Part shown: one piece after another, positions 15,192-23,500 of the stretch
Numbering within the stretch: position 1 is the stretch's first letter
How the letters are laid out: every line of letters starts with the position of its first letter
Source of the DNA: Streptomyces sp. NWU339
GTDB taxonomy: Bacteria; Actinomycetota; Actinomycetes; Streptomycetales; Streptomycetaceae
DNA: 64,000 nucleotides
Direction: 5' to 3'
Assembly: GCF_003143855.1 (NCBI RefSeq)
Contig: NZ_QFRK01000018.1
Location: forward strand, 1 to 64,000
Position numbers and translations under genes: made by a program
Notes under the pieces: model-generated
What the model saw: the letters and a program-made list of their open reading frames with translations, nothing else
What the model was told of the DNA's origin: nothing
Database searches by the model: none

Positions 15192-16667
15192 ATGCCTGAA
15201 CGCCGCACCGTCGCACTCGTCACCCTTGGCTGCGCCCGTAACGAGGTGGACTCGGAGGAGCTCGCAGGCCGTTTGGAGGCGGACGGCTGGCAGCTCGTGG
15301 AGGACGCCGGAGAAGCGGACGTCGCCGTCGTGAACACCTGCGGCTTCGTCGAAGCCGCCAAGAAGGACTCCGTCGACGCCCTCCTGGAGGCCAACGACCT
15401 CAAGGGCCACGGAAGAACGCAGGCCGTGGTGGCGGTGGGCTGCATGGCCGAGCGGTACGGCAAGGAACTGGCCGAGGCGCTCCCCGAGGCCGACGGCGTG
15501 CTCGGCTTCGACGACTACACCGACATCTCGGACCGCCTCCAGACCATCCTGAACGGCGGCATCCACGCCTCCCACACCCCCCGAGACCGACGCAAGCTGC
15601 TGCCGATCAGCCCCGCAGAGCGCCAGGAGTCCGCCACGTCCGTCGCCCTTCCGGGGCACGGCCCGGTGGACCTCCCCGACGGCGTAGCCCCGGCCTCCGG
15701 ACCCCGCGCGCCCCTGCGGCGCCGGCTGGACGGCACCCCGGTCGCCTCGGTGAAGCTCGCCTCCGGCTGCGACCGGCGCTGCTCCTTCTGCGCCATCCCG
15801 TCCTTCCGCGGTTCCTTCATCTCGCGCCGCCCGAGCGATGTGCTGAACGAGACGCGGTGGCTGGCCGAGCAGGGCGTGAAGGAGATCATGCTGGTCTCCG
15901 AGAACAACACCTCCTACGGCAAGGACCTCGGCGACATCCGCCTCCTGGAGTCCCTGCTGCCCGAACTCGCCGAGGTCGACGGCATCGAGAGGGTCCGCGT
16001 CAGCTACCTCCAGCCCGCCGAGATGCGCCCCGGCCTGATCGACGTACTGACCTCCACGCCGGGGGTCGTCCCCTACTTCGACCTGTCCTTCCAGCACTCC
16101 GCGCCCGACGTGCTGCGCGCGATGCGCCGCTTCGGCGACACCGACCGCTTCCTGGAGCTACTCGACACCATCCGGAGCAAGGCACCGCAGGCCGGTGTGC
16201 GCTCCAACTTCATCGTCGGCTTCCCCGGCGAGACCGAGGCCGACCTCGCCGAGCTCGAGCGGTTCCTGAACCACGCCCGGCTGGACGCCATCGGTGTCTT
16301 CGGCTACTCCGACGAGGAGGGCACCGAAGCGGCGACGTACGAGCACAAGCTGGACGAGGACGTCGTCGCCGAGCGGCTGGCGCATGTCTCCCGGATGGCC
16401 GAGGAACTCGTCTCGCAGCGCGCCGAGGAGCGGGTCGGCGAGACCGTGCACGTGCTGGTGGAGTCCGTCGACGACGAGGAGGGCGTGTACGGGCGTGCGG
16501 CGCACCAGGCCCCCGAGACGGACGGCCAGGTGCTGCTCACGAACGGCACCGGTCTGCGTCCGGGCCGTATGGTCGAGGCGAAGGTCGTCGGCACGGAAGG
16601 TGTCGACCTGGTGGCCGAGCCGCTCTTCCAGGGTTCGCCCGCGTTGAGTCAGGAGGCTGGCAGATGA
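15192..16667 (+). CDS. rimO: Ribosomal protein uS12 methylthiotransferase RimO
   Basis: A radical-SAM enzyme of 491 aa that adds a methylthio group to the conserved Asp of ribosomal protein S12. The N-terminal UPF0004 domain (TLGCARNEVDSE, ~residues 10-110) carries cluster-binding Cys in GCAR, NTCGF and VGCMAER. The radical-SAM triad is C193, C197 and C200 (GCDRRCSFC). A TRAM domain ends the protein (~425-485). Compared with miaB in this window it has the RimO-type GCARN start and an ~35-residue insertion (~residues 130-180) before the SAM motif. The stop codon overlaps the pgsA start (ATGA), so the two are translationally coupled. Confidence 0.95.
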   Translation: MPERRTVALVTLGCARNEVDSEELAGRLEADGWQLVEDAGEADVAVVNTCGFVEAAKKDSVDALLEANDLKGHGRTQAVVAVGCMAERYGKELAEALPEADGVLGFDDYTDISDRLQTILNGGIHASHTPRDRRKLLPISPAERQESATSVALPGHGPVDLPDGVAPASGPRAPLRRRLDGTPVASVKLASGCDRRCSFCAIPSFRGSFISRRPSDVLNETRWLAEQGVKEIMLVSENNTSYGKDLGDIRLLESLLPELAEVDGIERVRVSYLQPAEMRPGLIDVLTSTPGVVPYFDLSFQHSAPDVLRAMRRFGDTDRFLELLDTIRSKAPQAGVRSNFIVGFPGETEADLAELERFLNHARLDAIGVFGYSDEEGTEAATYEHKLDEDVVAERLAHVSRMAEELVSQRAEERVGETVHVLVESVDDEEGVYGRAAHQAPETDGQVLLTNGTGLRPGRMVEAKVVGTEGVDLVAEPLFQGSPALSQEAGR

Positions 16668-17491
16668 CGGGTGTCCCGGCATCCGCGGCGGGAGGCCCCT
16701 CCGGCGCGAGGAGGGCGTCGGCGAGTCCGGCGGGCCGCCCGAGGGCCGGTGGGACCGCGGGCGGTGACGCCTCCCGGTCCTCGGTTTCCGGTGGCATGAC
16801 CGACCGTGTCCCAGGCGGGAACGGCAATGGCCACGGCAACGACGACCGTGACCGTGACGGGCAGTCGGCGCGGGGCGGGAAGATCACGGCGGCAGCCGTG
16901 AACCAGGCCAGCGTCTGGAACGTCGCCAACCTGCTCACCATGCTCCGGCTGGTGCTCGTACCGGCATTCGTCGCCCTCATGCTCGCCGACGGCGGATACG
17001 ACCCGGCCTGGCGCGCGTTCGCGTGGGCGGCCTTCGCCGTCGCCATGATCACCGACCTGTTCGACGGTCATCTGGCACGCACCTACGACCTCGTCACCGA
17101 CTTCGGCAAGATCGCCGACCCCATCGCCGACAAGGCGATCATGGGAGCGGCGCTGATCTGCCTCTCCGCGCTGGGCGACCTCCCCTGGTGGGTCACCGGA
17201 GTCATCCTCGGCCGGGAACTCGGTGTCACCCTGCTGCGTTTTCTGGTCATTCGTCACGGAGTGATCCCGGCAAGTCGCGGGGGCAAGCTCAAGACCCTCA
17301 CCCAGGGCGTGGCCGTCGGCATGTACGTACTGGCGCTGACCGGGTGGCTGGCCACCCTGCGGTTCTGGGTGATGGCGGCGGCCGTCGTGCTCACCGTCGT
17401 GACCGGACTCGACTATGTGAGGCAGGCCATGGTGCTGCGCAGGAAGGGAATCATCGAGCGCGAAGCGGCGTTGAAAGAGCCGGAAGCTTGA
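16664..17491 (+). CDS. pgsA: CDP-diacylglycerol--glycerol-3-phosphate 3-phosphatidyltransferase
   Basis: An integral membrane CDP-alcohol phosphotransferase of 275 aa that makes phosphatidylglycerol phosphate. The family motif D-x2-DG-x2-AR-x8-G-x3-D-x3-D is complete in DLFDGHLARTYDLVTDFGK followed by IADPIAD. Several hydrophobic helices follow. The first ~75 residues are a Gly/Ser/Arg/Asp-rich tail absent from short homologues; a later start, such as the ATG of MTDRVPGGNG, is possible. The ATG overlaps the rimO stop, with AGGAGG 7 nt upstream, which supports the long form. The TTG start of cinA overlaps its stop. Confidence 0.93.
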   Translation: MTGVPASAAGGPSGARRASASPAGRPRAGGTAGGDASRSSVSGGMTDRVPGGNGNGHGNDDRDRDGQSARGGKITAAAVNQASVWNVANLLTMLRLVLVPAFVALMLADGGYDPAWRAFAWAAFAVAMITDLFDGHLARTYDLVTDFGKIADPIADKAIMGAALICLSALGDLPWWVTGVILGRELGVTLLRFLVIRHGVIPASRGGKLKTLTQGVAVGMYVLALTGWLATLRFWVMAAAVVLTVVTGLDYVRQAMVLRRKGIIEREAALKEPEA

Positions 17492-18033
17492 GTTCCCGGG
17501 CTGCCGAAGCAGTGCGACTACTCACCGTCAAGGGTGAGACGCTGGCCGTCGCCGAGTCGCTCACCGGCGGTCTGGTCGCGGCGGAGATCACCTCCGTGCC
17601 CGGAGCGTCGAAGGTCTTCCGCGGCTCGGTGACGGCTTACGCCACCGAGCTGAAGCACGAACTGCTCGGCGTCGACGCCACCCTGCTGGCGCAGCGCGGA
17701 GCGGTGGATCCGCAGGTGGCGGCCGAGATGGCGGTCGGCGTCCGCAAGGCGCTGGGCGCCGACTGGGGCATCGCGACCACGGGTGTCGCCGGCCCGGATC
17801 CCCAGGACGGGCAACCCGTCGGGACGGTCTATGTGGCGGTGTGCGGGCCGTCGGTGACGGATTCCGTTTTTTCCGGTGGCGGAAAAGTGGAGCATCTGCG
17901 ATTGAACGGCGACCGGGCGGAAATTCGTATGGAGAGTGTACGGAGCGTACTCGCACTGCTTCTCGGGGAGCTTGCGGGCGAACAGACCGGGAATGAGCGG
18001 GCACAGGATACGGAACGGAACGGGGGGTTTTGA
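17488..18033 (+). CDS. cinA: CinA-family protein (NMN amidohydrolase domain)
   Basis: The 181-aa product is the stand-alone C-terminal CinA domain. This family deamidates nicotinamide mononucleotide and is linked to competence and RecA loci in other bacteria. Signature stretches are TVAESLTGG-like LAVAESLTGGLVAAEIT, VSYATELKHELLGV-like and TGVAGPDPQDGQPVGTVYVA. The start TTG overlaps the pgsA stop (TTGA), so it continues the rimO-pgsA-cinA operon. An in-frame GTG at 17512 is an alternative. Neighbouring clgR is the conserved partner across actinobacteria. Confidence 0.92.
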   Translation: MSSRAAEAVRLLTVKGETLAVAESLTGGLVAAEITSVPGASKVFRGSVTAYATELKHELLGVDATLLAQRGAVDPQVAAEMAVGVRKALGADWGIATTGVAGPDPQDGQPVGTVYVAVCGPSVTDSVFSGGGKVEHLRLNGDRAEIRMESVRSVLALLLGELAGEQTGNERAQDTERNGGF

Positions 18034-18142
18034 TGTTTGCAGCCCAGAGTGAACACGACATCGCTCCCCGCACGGCCGCAGCGCAAGGCGGTACGGTGGG
18101 GCGAGAAGGATCCGGATACACGGCCCGAGGAGGTAGCCACCG

Positions 18143-18523
18143 ATGATTCTGCTCCGTCGCCTGCTGGGTGACGTGCTGCGTCGGCAGCGCCAGCGCCAGG
18201 GCCGTACTCTGCGCGAAGTCTCCTCGTCCGCCCGAGTCTCACTCGGCTATCTCTCCGAGGTGGAGCGGGGGCAGAAGGAGGCTTCCTCCGAGCTGCTCTC
18301 CGCGATCTGCGATGCGCTGGACGTACGGATGTCCGAGCTCATGCGGGAAGTGAGCGACGAGCTCGCCCTCGCCGAGCTGGCCCGGTCGGCTGCGGCGACG
18401 CCCAGCGAACCCGTGCCCGCGTCGGTCCGTCCGATGCTGGGTTCCGTCTCGGTGACCGGCGTGCCACCGGAACGGGTGACCATCAAGGCGCCCGCCGAGG
18501 CGGTCGACGTCGTCGCCGCCTGA
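18143..18523 (+). CDS. clgR: ClgR-type XRE-family transcriptional activator of Clp protease genes
   Basis: A 126-aa protein with an N-terminal HTH_3 domain (residues ~10-70, VSSSARVSLGYLSEVERGQK recognition region). It matches ClgR, which activates clpP, lon and related genes in Streptomyces, Corynebacterium and Mycobacterium. In those genera it also follows pgsA and cinA. The C-terminus ends in VVAA; the terminal Ala-Ala is the feature that makes Streptomyces ClgR a ClpP substrate. The start ATG has GAGG 9 nt upstream. No clear ClgR operator was seen immediately upstream. A compound terminator follows. Confidence 0.88.
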   Translation: MILLRRLLGDVLRRQRQRQGRTLREVSSSARVSLGYLSEVERGQKEASSELLSAICDALDVRMSELMREVSDELALAELARSAAATPSEPVPASVRPMLGSVSVTGVPPERVTIKAPAEAVDVVAA

Positions 18524-18542
18524 GCGGTGTGAAGGTGTGAGA

Positions 18543-18594
18543 GGCCCCGGCCGGGGTCCTTCCGGAAGATCCGGAGGGGTGCCGCCGGGGTTTT
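18543..18594 (+). terminator. Compound terminator after clgR
   Basis: An outer stem CCCCGGC/GCCGGGG encloses an inner near-perfect hairpin (CCTTCCGGA/TCCGGAGGG), and TTTT follows at 18591-18594. It lies 20 nt after the clgR stop. Confidence 0.6.
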
Positions 18595-18704
18595 CGCTTG
18601 CCCACGGCTTCCCGGTGCGTGCGTTTGCCGGTCCGGTGCGTGGCGGCGATGGTTGAGGGAATGAGGGAGAAATCCACACGCGGTGACCAGCCTTGGAGGC
18701 GCGG

Positions 18705-19175
18705 ATGTACGTCGTGAAGAGCCCGTTGTCCGACGAGAACCTGAAAACCGTGTCCGAGGCGCTCCAGGGAGCCCTCGTCGACCTGGTGGACCTCGCTCTG
18801 GTGGCGAAGCAGATCCACTGGAACGTCGTCGGGCAGCGCTTCCGTTCCGTGCACCTGCAGCTCGACGAGGTGGTGACCCTCGCGCGGACGCACTCCGACA
18901 CCGTGGCGGAGCGTGCCGCGGCGCTGGGCGTCTCACCCGACGGGCGCGCCGCGACGGTGGCCGTCGGCAGCGGCATCGGGGTGACGCCCGAGGGCTGGGT
19001 CGACGACACGGCCGCGGTGGGCGCCATGGTGGACGCACTGGGCGCGGTGATCGAGCGGATGCGCGAGCGGGTCGGTGCGACCGCCGAGCCGGACCCGGTG
19101 AGCCAGGACATCCTCATCTCGGCGACGGCGGGTCTCGAGAAGCAGCACTGGATGTTCCAGGCCGAGAACGGGTGA
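18705..19175 (+). CDS. dps: Dps-family DNA-protecting ferritin
   Basis: The 156-aa protein belongs to the Dps/bacterioferritin-like four-helix family, which stores iron, consumes peroxide and compacts DNA in stress and stationary phase. The ferroxidase residues are in KQIHWNVVGQRFRSVHLQLDE (His, Asp/Glu) with the second-subunit helix around ARTHSDTVAERAAALG. The ATG at 18705 has TTGGAGGC 5 nt upstream. An in-frame TTG at 18693 is less likely because it overlaps this ribosome binding site. Streptomyces carry several Dps paralogues; which one this is cannot be proved from sequence alone. Confidence 0.92.
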   Translation: MYVVKSPLSDENLKTVSEALQGALVDLVDLALVAKQIHWNVVGQRFRSVHLQLDEVVTLARTHSDTVAERAAALGVSPDGRAATVAVGSGIGVTPEGWVDDTAAVGAMVDALGAVIERMRERVGATAEPDPVSQDILISATAGLEKQHWMFQAENG

Positions 19176-19369
19176 CGTGGCCCCGGGCGCTGTGCTGAGC
19201 GGCGGGGTGGGTGTGCGGCCCACGGGGCACACGCGGCGTACGTGGCCTGTGGCGGCATCGGCGCGGCGGCAGGCGCGGTGCGCGGTGCGCCCGTGTGCCG
19301 GCGGTGCGCCCTGGCTGCCCGGATGAGTGCCCCTATAGCGTCCGGCTGGAGGTGCCGGAGGTGGGGGCC

Positions 19370-19681
19370 ATGAGGGCGCGGGCAGTTCGCCGGGGTGCGG
19401 CGCTGGGGCTCGGGATGCTGTGGTGGTGGGCCGTGGCGCGGCTGTTGCTCGTACCCGACGCGGGAGCGCTGGAGGCGGCGGTCGCGGCCGGGGGATGGGG
19501 GCTGAGCGTGCTTCCGGTGCACTGCATGCCGAAGGTGCGGGCGGAAGGAGCCCTGGCGGCCGGGCGCTGGCGCCGGGCCTGGAACACGGGCGCGGCCGCC
19601 GCGCCGGGGGCCGGCACACCCTCCACGGTCATCACGGCATCGCCGCGCCCCCGTCCGGACGGGGAATCCGGCCGGCGGTGA
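19370..19681 (+). CDS. Small hypothetical membrane or exported protein
   Basis: A 103-aa product of unknown function. Residues ~9-30 (GAALGLGMLWWWAVARLLLV) form a hydrophobic helix, either a membrane anchor or a signal. A region with one Cys (SVLPVHCMPK) and an Arg/Ala/Pro-rich tail follow. The ATG is preceded by a GGAGG-rich leader (19348-19368). Its last 50 bp overlap the 3' end of the convergent nei gene, so the far C-terminus may be non-conserved. G/C third-position bias supports coding, but I do not recognise the family. Confidence 0.5.
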   Translation: MRARAVRRGAALGLGMLWWWAVARLLLVPDAGALEAAVAAGGWGLSVLPVHCMPKVRAEGALAAGRWRRAWNTGAAAAPGAGTPSTVITASPRPRPDGESGRR

Positions 19682-20483
19682 AGGCCGCTCCGGGGGCCGG
19701 GCCCGGCTGGCAGGTGGGGCACCAGTAGGTGGGGCGCTCGCGGGAACCGTCGCCCTGGTCGGCCCGGCGGACCGGGGTTCGGCAGCGCAGACAGGGGCGG
19801 TCCGCGCGGCCGTAGACGAACAGGTCCTGGCCGCGGCGGCCGGTGGTGCTGCGGATCGGGCGGTCGCGGTTGTGCACCAGCAGCTTCCTGGCGAACTCGG
19901 GCAGCTTCGCGGCGCGTTCGCCGGACAGTTCGCCGACGGGGAGCCAGGGCGTGACACCGAGCAGGAAACAGAGCTCGCTCTTGTACACGTTGCCGACACC
20001 GGCGAGGTTGCGCTGGTCCAGCAGGGCTTCGCCGAGCGGGCGGGCCGGGTCCTGGAGAAGGTTCGCCAGCGCCAGGCCGGGGTCCCAGTCCGGGCCCAGG
20101 AGGTCGGGGCCGAGGTGGCCGACCACGCGGTCCTCGTCGGTGGTGCGCAGGAGTTCGAGGACGGGCAGACGGTAGCCGACGGCGGTGCGGTCGGCGTTGC
20201 CCAGGATCGCGCGGATCTGGTGGGCGGGGCCGCCGCTCCAGCGCTGCCCGTGCGCGTACACCCGCCAGGAGCCGTCCATCCGCAGGTGCGAGTGCAGGGT
20301 CAGACCGCCCTCGACACGGGTGAGCAGGTGTTTGCCGCGCGGGGTGACGTCCAGGACGGCGCGGCCGGTGAGGTCGGCCGTGGCGGACCTGGGCACCCTC
20401 AGGTCGCTGCGGGTCAGCACGGTGCCGGCGAGGGCGCCGTGCAGCCGCCGCGCGGCCTGCCAGACGGTGTCTCCTTCGGGCAT
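19632..20483 (-). CDS. nei: Formamidopyrimidine-DNA glycosylase/endonuclease VIII (Nei-type)
   Basis: A 283-aa base-excision repair glycosylase/AP lyase. It begins MPEGDTVWQA: the catalytic Pro2-Glu3 after Met removal, and MPEGD(T/S) is the Nei rather than the MutM start (MPELPE). Lys in TPRGKHLL corresponds to the beta-turn lysine. The H2TH region is around NLAGVGNVYKSE. A C-terminal zinc finger is present: CLRC...CPTC. Downstream on the same strand lies lhr, with 44 bp between the nei start region and the lhr stop. The same nei-lhr pair occurs in Mycobacterium, suggesting joint action on oxidised DNA. Confidence 0.93.
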   Translation of the reverse strand: MPEGDTVWQAARRLHGALAGTVLTRSDLRVPRSATADLTGRAVLDVTPRGKHLLTRVEGGLTLHSHLRMDGSWRVYAHGQRWSGGPAHQIRAILGNADRTAVGYRLPVLELLRTTDEDRVVGHLGPDLLGPDWDPGLALANLLQDPARPLGEALLDQRNLAGVGNVYKSELCFLLGVTPWLPVGELSGERAAKLPEFARKLLVHNRDRPIRSTTGRRGQDLFVYGRADRPCLRCRTPVRRADQGDGSRERPTYWCPTCQPGPAPGAAFTAGRIPRPDGGAAMP

Positions 20484-20527
20484 GGGGCAAGGGTCGCACG
20501 CTCTAGTGCGGCGGGCAGGCCCGCTGG

Positions 20528-23500
20528 TCAGGGGCGCAGGCGCAGGCCTCGGGGGGTCGCGACGAAGCCCGCGGCCTCCAGAAGCGCCCCGAGCGGGGAC
20601 GTCAGGGCGGAAACGCCGTTGAGGCGCTCCACCGTGACCGTGCCGAGGGAGCCCGCGCGCGCGGCCGCCGCGAGTGCTTCTGCCGCGGCCGGGAGGCGGG
20701 GGTCGTCGGCGGGCTCCCCGTCCGGGTCCGCGGGCCAGGCCAGCACCGTCTTGCCGCCGCGCTCCACGTAGAGCGTCAGCTCACCGTCGACGAGCACCAC
20801 CAGCGAGCCCGCCTTGCGGCCGGGCTTGTGCCCGGCGCCCGTCGGGGGCTCGGGCCAGCTCAGCGCGGCACCGTACGCGTTCGCGGGATCGGCGGCGGCC
20901 AGGACGACGGCCCGCAGGACGAGGTCCGGGCCGGTGCGGCGGCCCGCGAAGGGGTCGTACGAGGGACGCCCCCCGTACTGCCGGGGACCGGGAGCGAGGT
21001 CGCGGGAGCCGTCGGTGGGCGGGGGAAAGCCATGGAGGGCGAAGGGGGCGGGGTCGCCGTCGAGGAGACCGGGGCCGCTCCCGTCCGGGCCGTCCGGGCC
21101 CGGGCCGGGGAGGGCCTCCCCCCGCTCACGGGCGTTGGCCGCCGAGCGGAGGCGGTCCACCGCGCCGTCCATGGCGAACTGGGCGGCCCCCAGCCCTTCG
21201 ACCACATAACCGCGCCGGGCCTGCCCGGTCTCCTCGAAGGCGGACAGGACGCGGTAGACCGCGGAGAAACCGCCCTCGACGCCCTCCGCCGAGACGGCGC
21301 CCCGAGTCACCACGCCGTGCCGGTCGAGCAGGGTGCGGGCCAGGGCGTGGGCGCGGACCGTGGGGTCGGCCTCCCGGTCCGGGAGCAGTGACCAGCGTCC
21401 GGCAACAGTCGGGGGGCCGGTGCGGGAGATACCGCGGGCGGCTGCCGTGAGCGAGCCGTAGCGGCCGCGTGGCACCGGGCGCTTCGCGCGGTGGGCGGTC
21501 GAGCCCGCGGTACGGCCCGAGCCCAGCAGGGAGCGCATGGGGGCGAGGGTGTCGTTGGTCAGCCGGCCGGACCAGACCAGGTCCCAGAGGGCGTCGGCCA
21601 GCTGGGGCTCGGTGGCCTCGGGGTGGGTGGTGGCGCGGACCTGGTCGGCGATCTGGCGGAAGAACAGGCCGTAGCCGCCGACGAGGGCGTCCAGCACAGA
21701 CTGGTGCAGGGCGGTCGTCTCCAGGGGCTGTGCGGGCGGCAGGAGCAGCGGGGCCGCGTCCGCGAGGTGCAGGGAGACCCAGCCGTCCTTTCCCGGGAGG
21801 GAACCGGCACCGGCCCACACCACCTCTCCGGCGGCCGTGAGCTCGTCCAGCATCGCGGGGGAGTAGTGCGCGACCCGGGAAGGCAGGACCAGCTTCTCCA
21901 GGGCGGACGCGGGCACGGACGCACCCTGCAACTGCTCGACGGCGCGCACCAGACCGTCGACGCCGCGCAGTGTGTGCCCCCTGCCGATGTGCTGCCACTG
22001 GGGGAGGAACTGGGCGAGCGCGCCCGGCGGCACCGGTTCCAGCTCATGCCGCAGGGCGGCCAGGGAACGGCGGCGCAGCCTGCGCAGCACGGTCGCGTCG
22101 CACCACTCCTGGCCGATTCCGGCCGGGTGGAACTCGCCCTGGACGACCCTGCCCGCCGCCGAGAGCCGCTGCAGGGCGCCCTCGGTGACCGCCACGCCCA
22201 GCCCGAAGCGGGCCGCGGCGGTGGCCGACGTGAACGGGCCGTGGGTCCGGGCGTACCGCGCGAGGAGGTCGCCCAGCGGGTCCTTGACCGGTTCGGTGAA
22301 CGCCTCCGGCACGCCGACCGGCAGCGCCGTGCCCAGCGCGTCGCGCAGTCGCCCGGCGTCCTCGACCGCCGCCCAGCGCTCGGTGCCGGCGACGCGGACC
22401 CGGATCGCGCGGCGGGCCGAGGCCAGCTCCTCCGCCCACCCCGGCTCGGCACCCCGCTCCGCCAGCTCGGCCCCGGTGAGTGGTCCGAGTACGCGCAGCA
22501 GGTCGGCCACGCCCTCCACGTCCTTGACCCGCCGGTCCTCGGTGAGCCACTGCAGCTCGCGCTCCAGCTCGGCCAGCACCTCGGCGTCGAGCAGCTCGCG
22601 CAGCTCCGCCTGGCCGAGCAGCTCGGCCAGCAGCCGCGAGTCCAGCGACAGGGCTGCCGCGCGACGCTCGGCGAGCGGGGAGTCGCCCTCGTACAGGAAC
22701 TGGGCGACGTATCCGAACAGGAGCGAGCGGGCGAAGGGGGACGGCTCGGGGGTGGTGACCTCGACGAGCCGCACCTTGCGGGACTCCAGATCGCCCATCA
22801 GCTCGACGAGCCCGGGGACGTCGAAGACGTCCTGGAGACATTCGCGGACGGCCTCCAGGACGATCGGGAACGAGCCGAACTCGCCCGCCACCTGGAGCAG
22901 CTGGGAGGCACGCTGACGCTGCTGCCACAGCGGGGTGCGCTTGCCGGGGTTGCGGCGCGGCAGCAGCAGCGCACGGGCGGCGCACTCGCGGAAGCGGGAC
23001 GCGAACAGCGCCGAGCCGCCCACCTGGTCGGTGACGAGCTGGTCGACCTCCCCCCTGTCGAAGACGACGTCCGCCGCGCCCAGCGGCGCCTGGTCCGCGT
23101 CGTACTCGGTGCCCGTCCGCACCGGCTCCTGGTCGAGCAGGTCCAGACCCATCAGGCCGGCGTCCGGCAGGCGCAGCACGATGCCGTCGTCGGCGTGCAT
23201 CACCTGGGCGTCCATGCCGTACCGCTCGGAGAGGCGGGCACCGAGCGCGAGCGCCCACGGGGCGTGCACCTGGGCCCCGAACGGGGAGTGCACCACGACC
23301 CGCCAGTCGCCGAGCTCGTCACGGAAACGCTCCACGACGATCGTGCGGTCGTCCGGGACGTGGCCGCAGGCCTGGCGCTGTTCGTCGAGGTAGGACAGCA
23401 CGTTGTCGGCGGCCCAGGCGTCCAGCCCGGCGGCGAGGAGCCGCAGGCGCGCCTCCTGCGGAGACAGTGAGCCGACCTCCCGCAGGAACGCGCCCACCGC

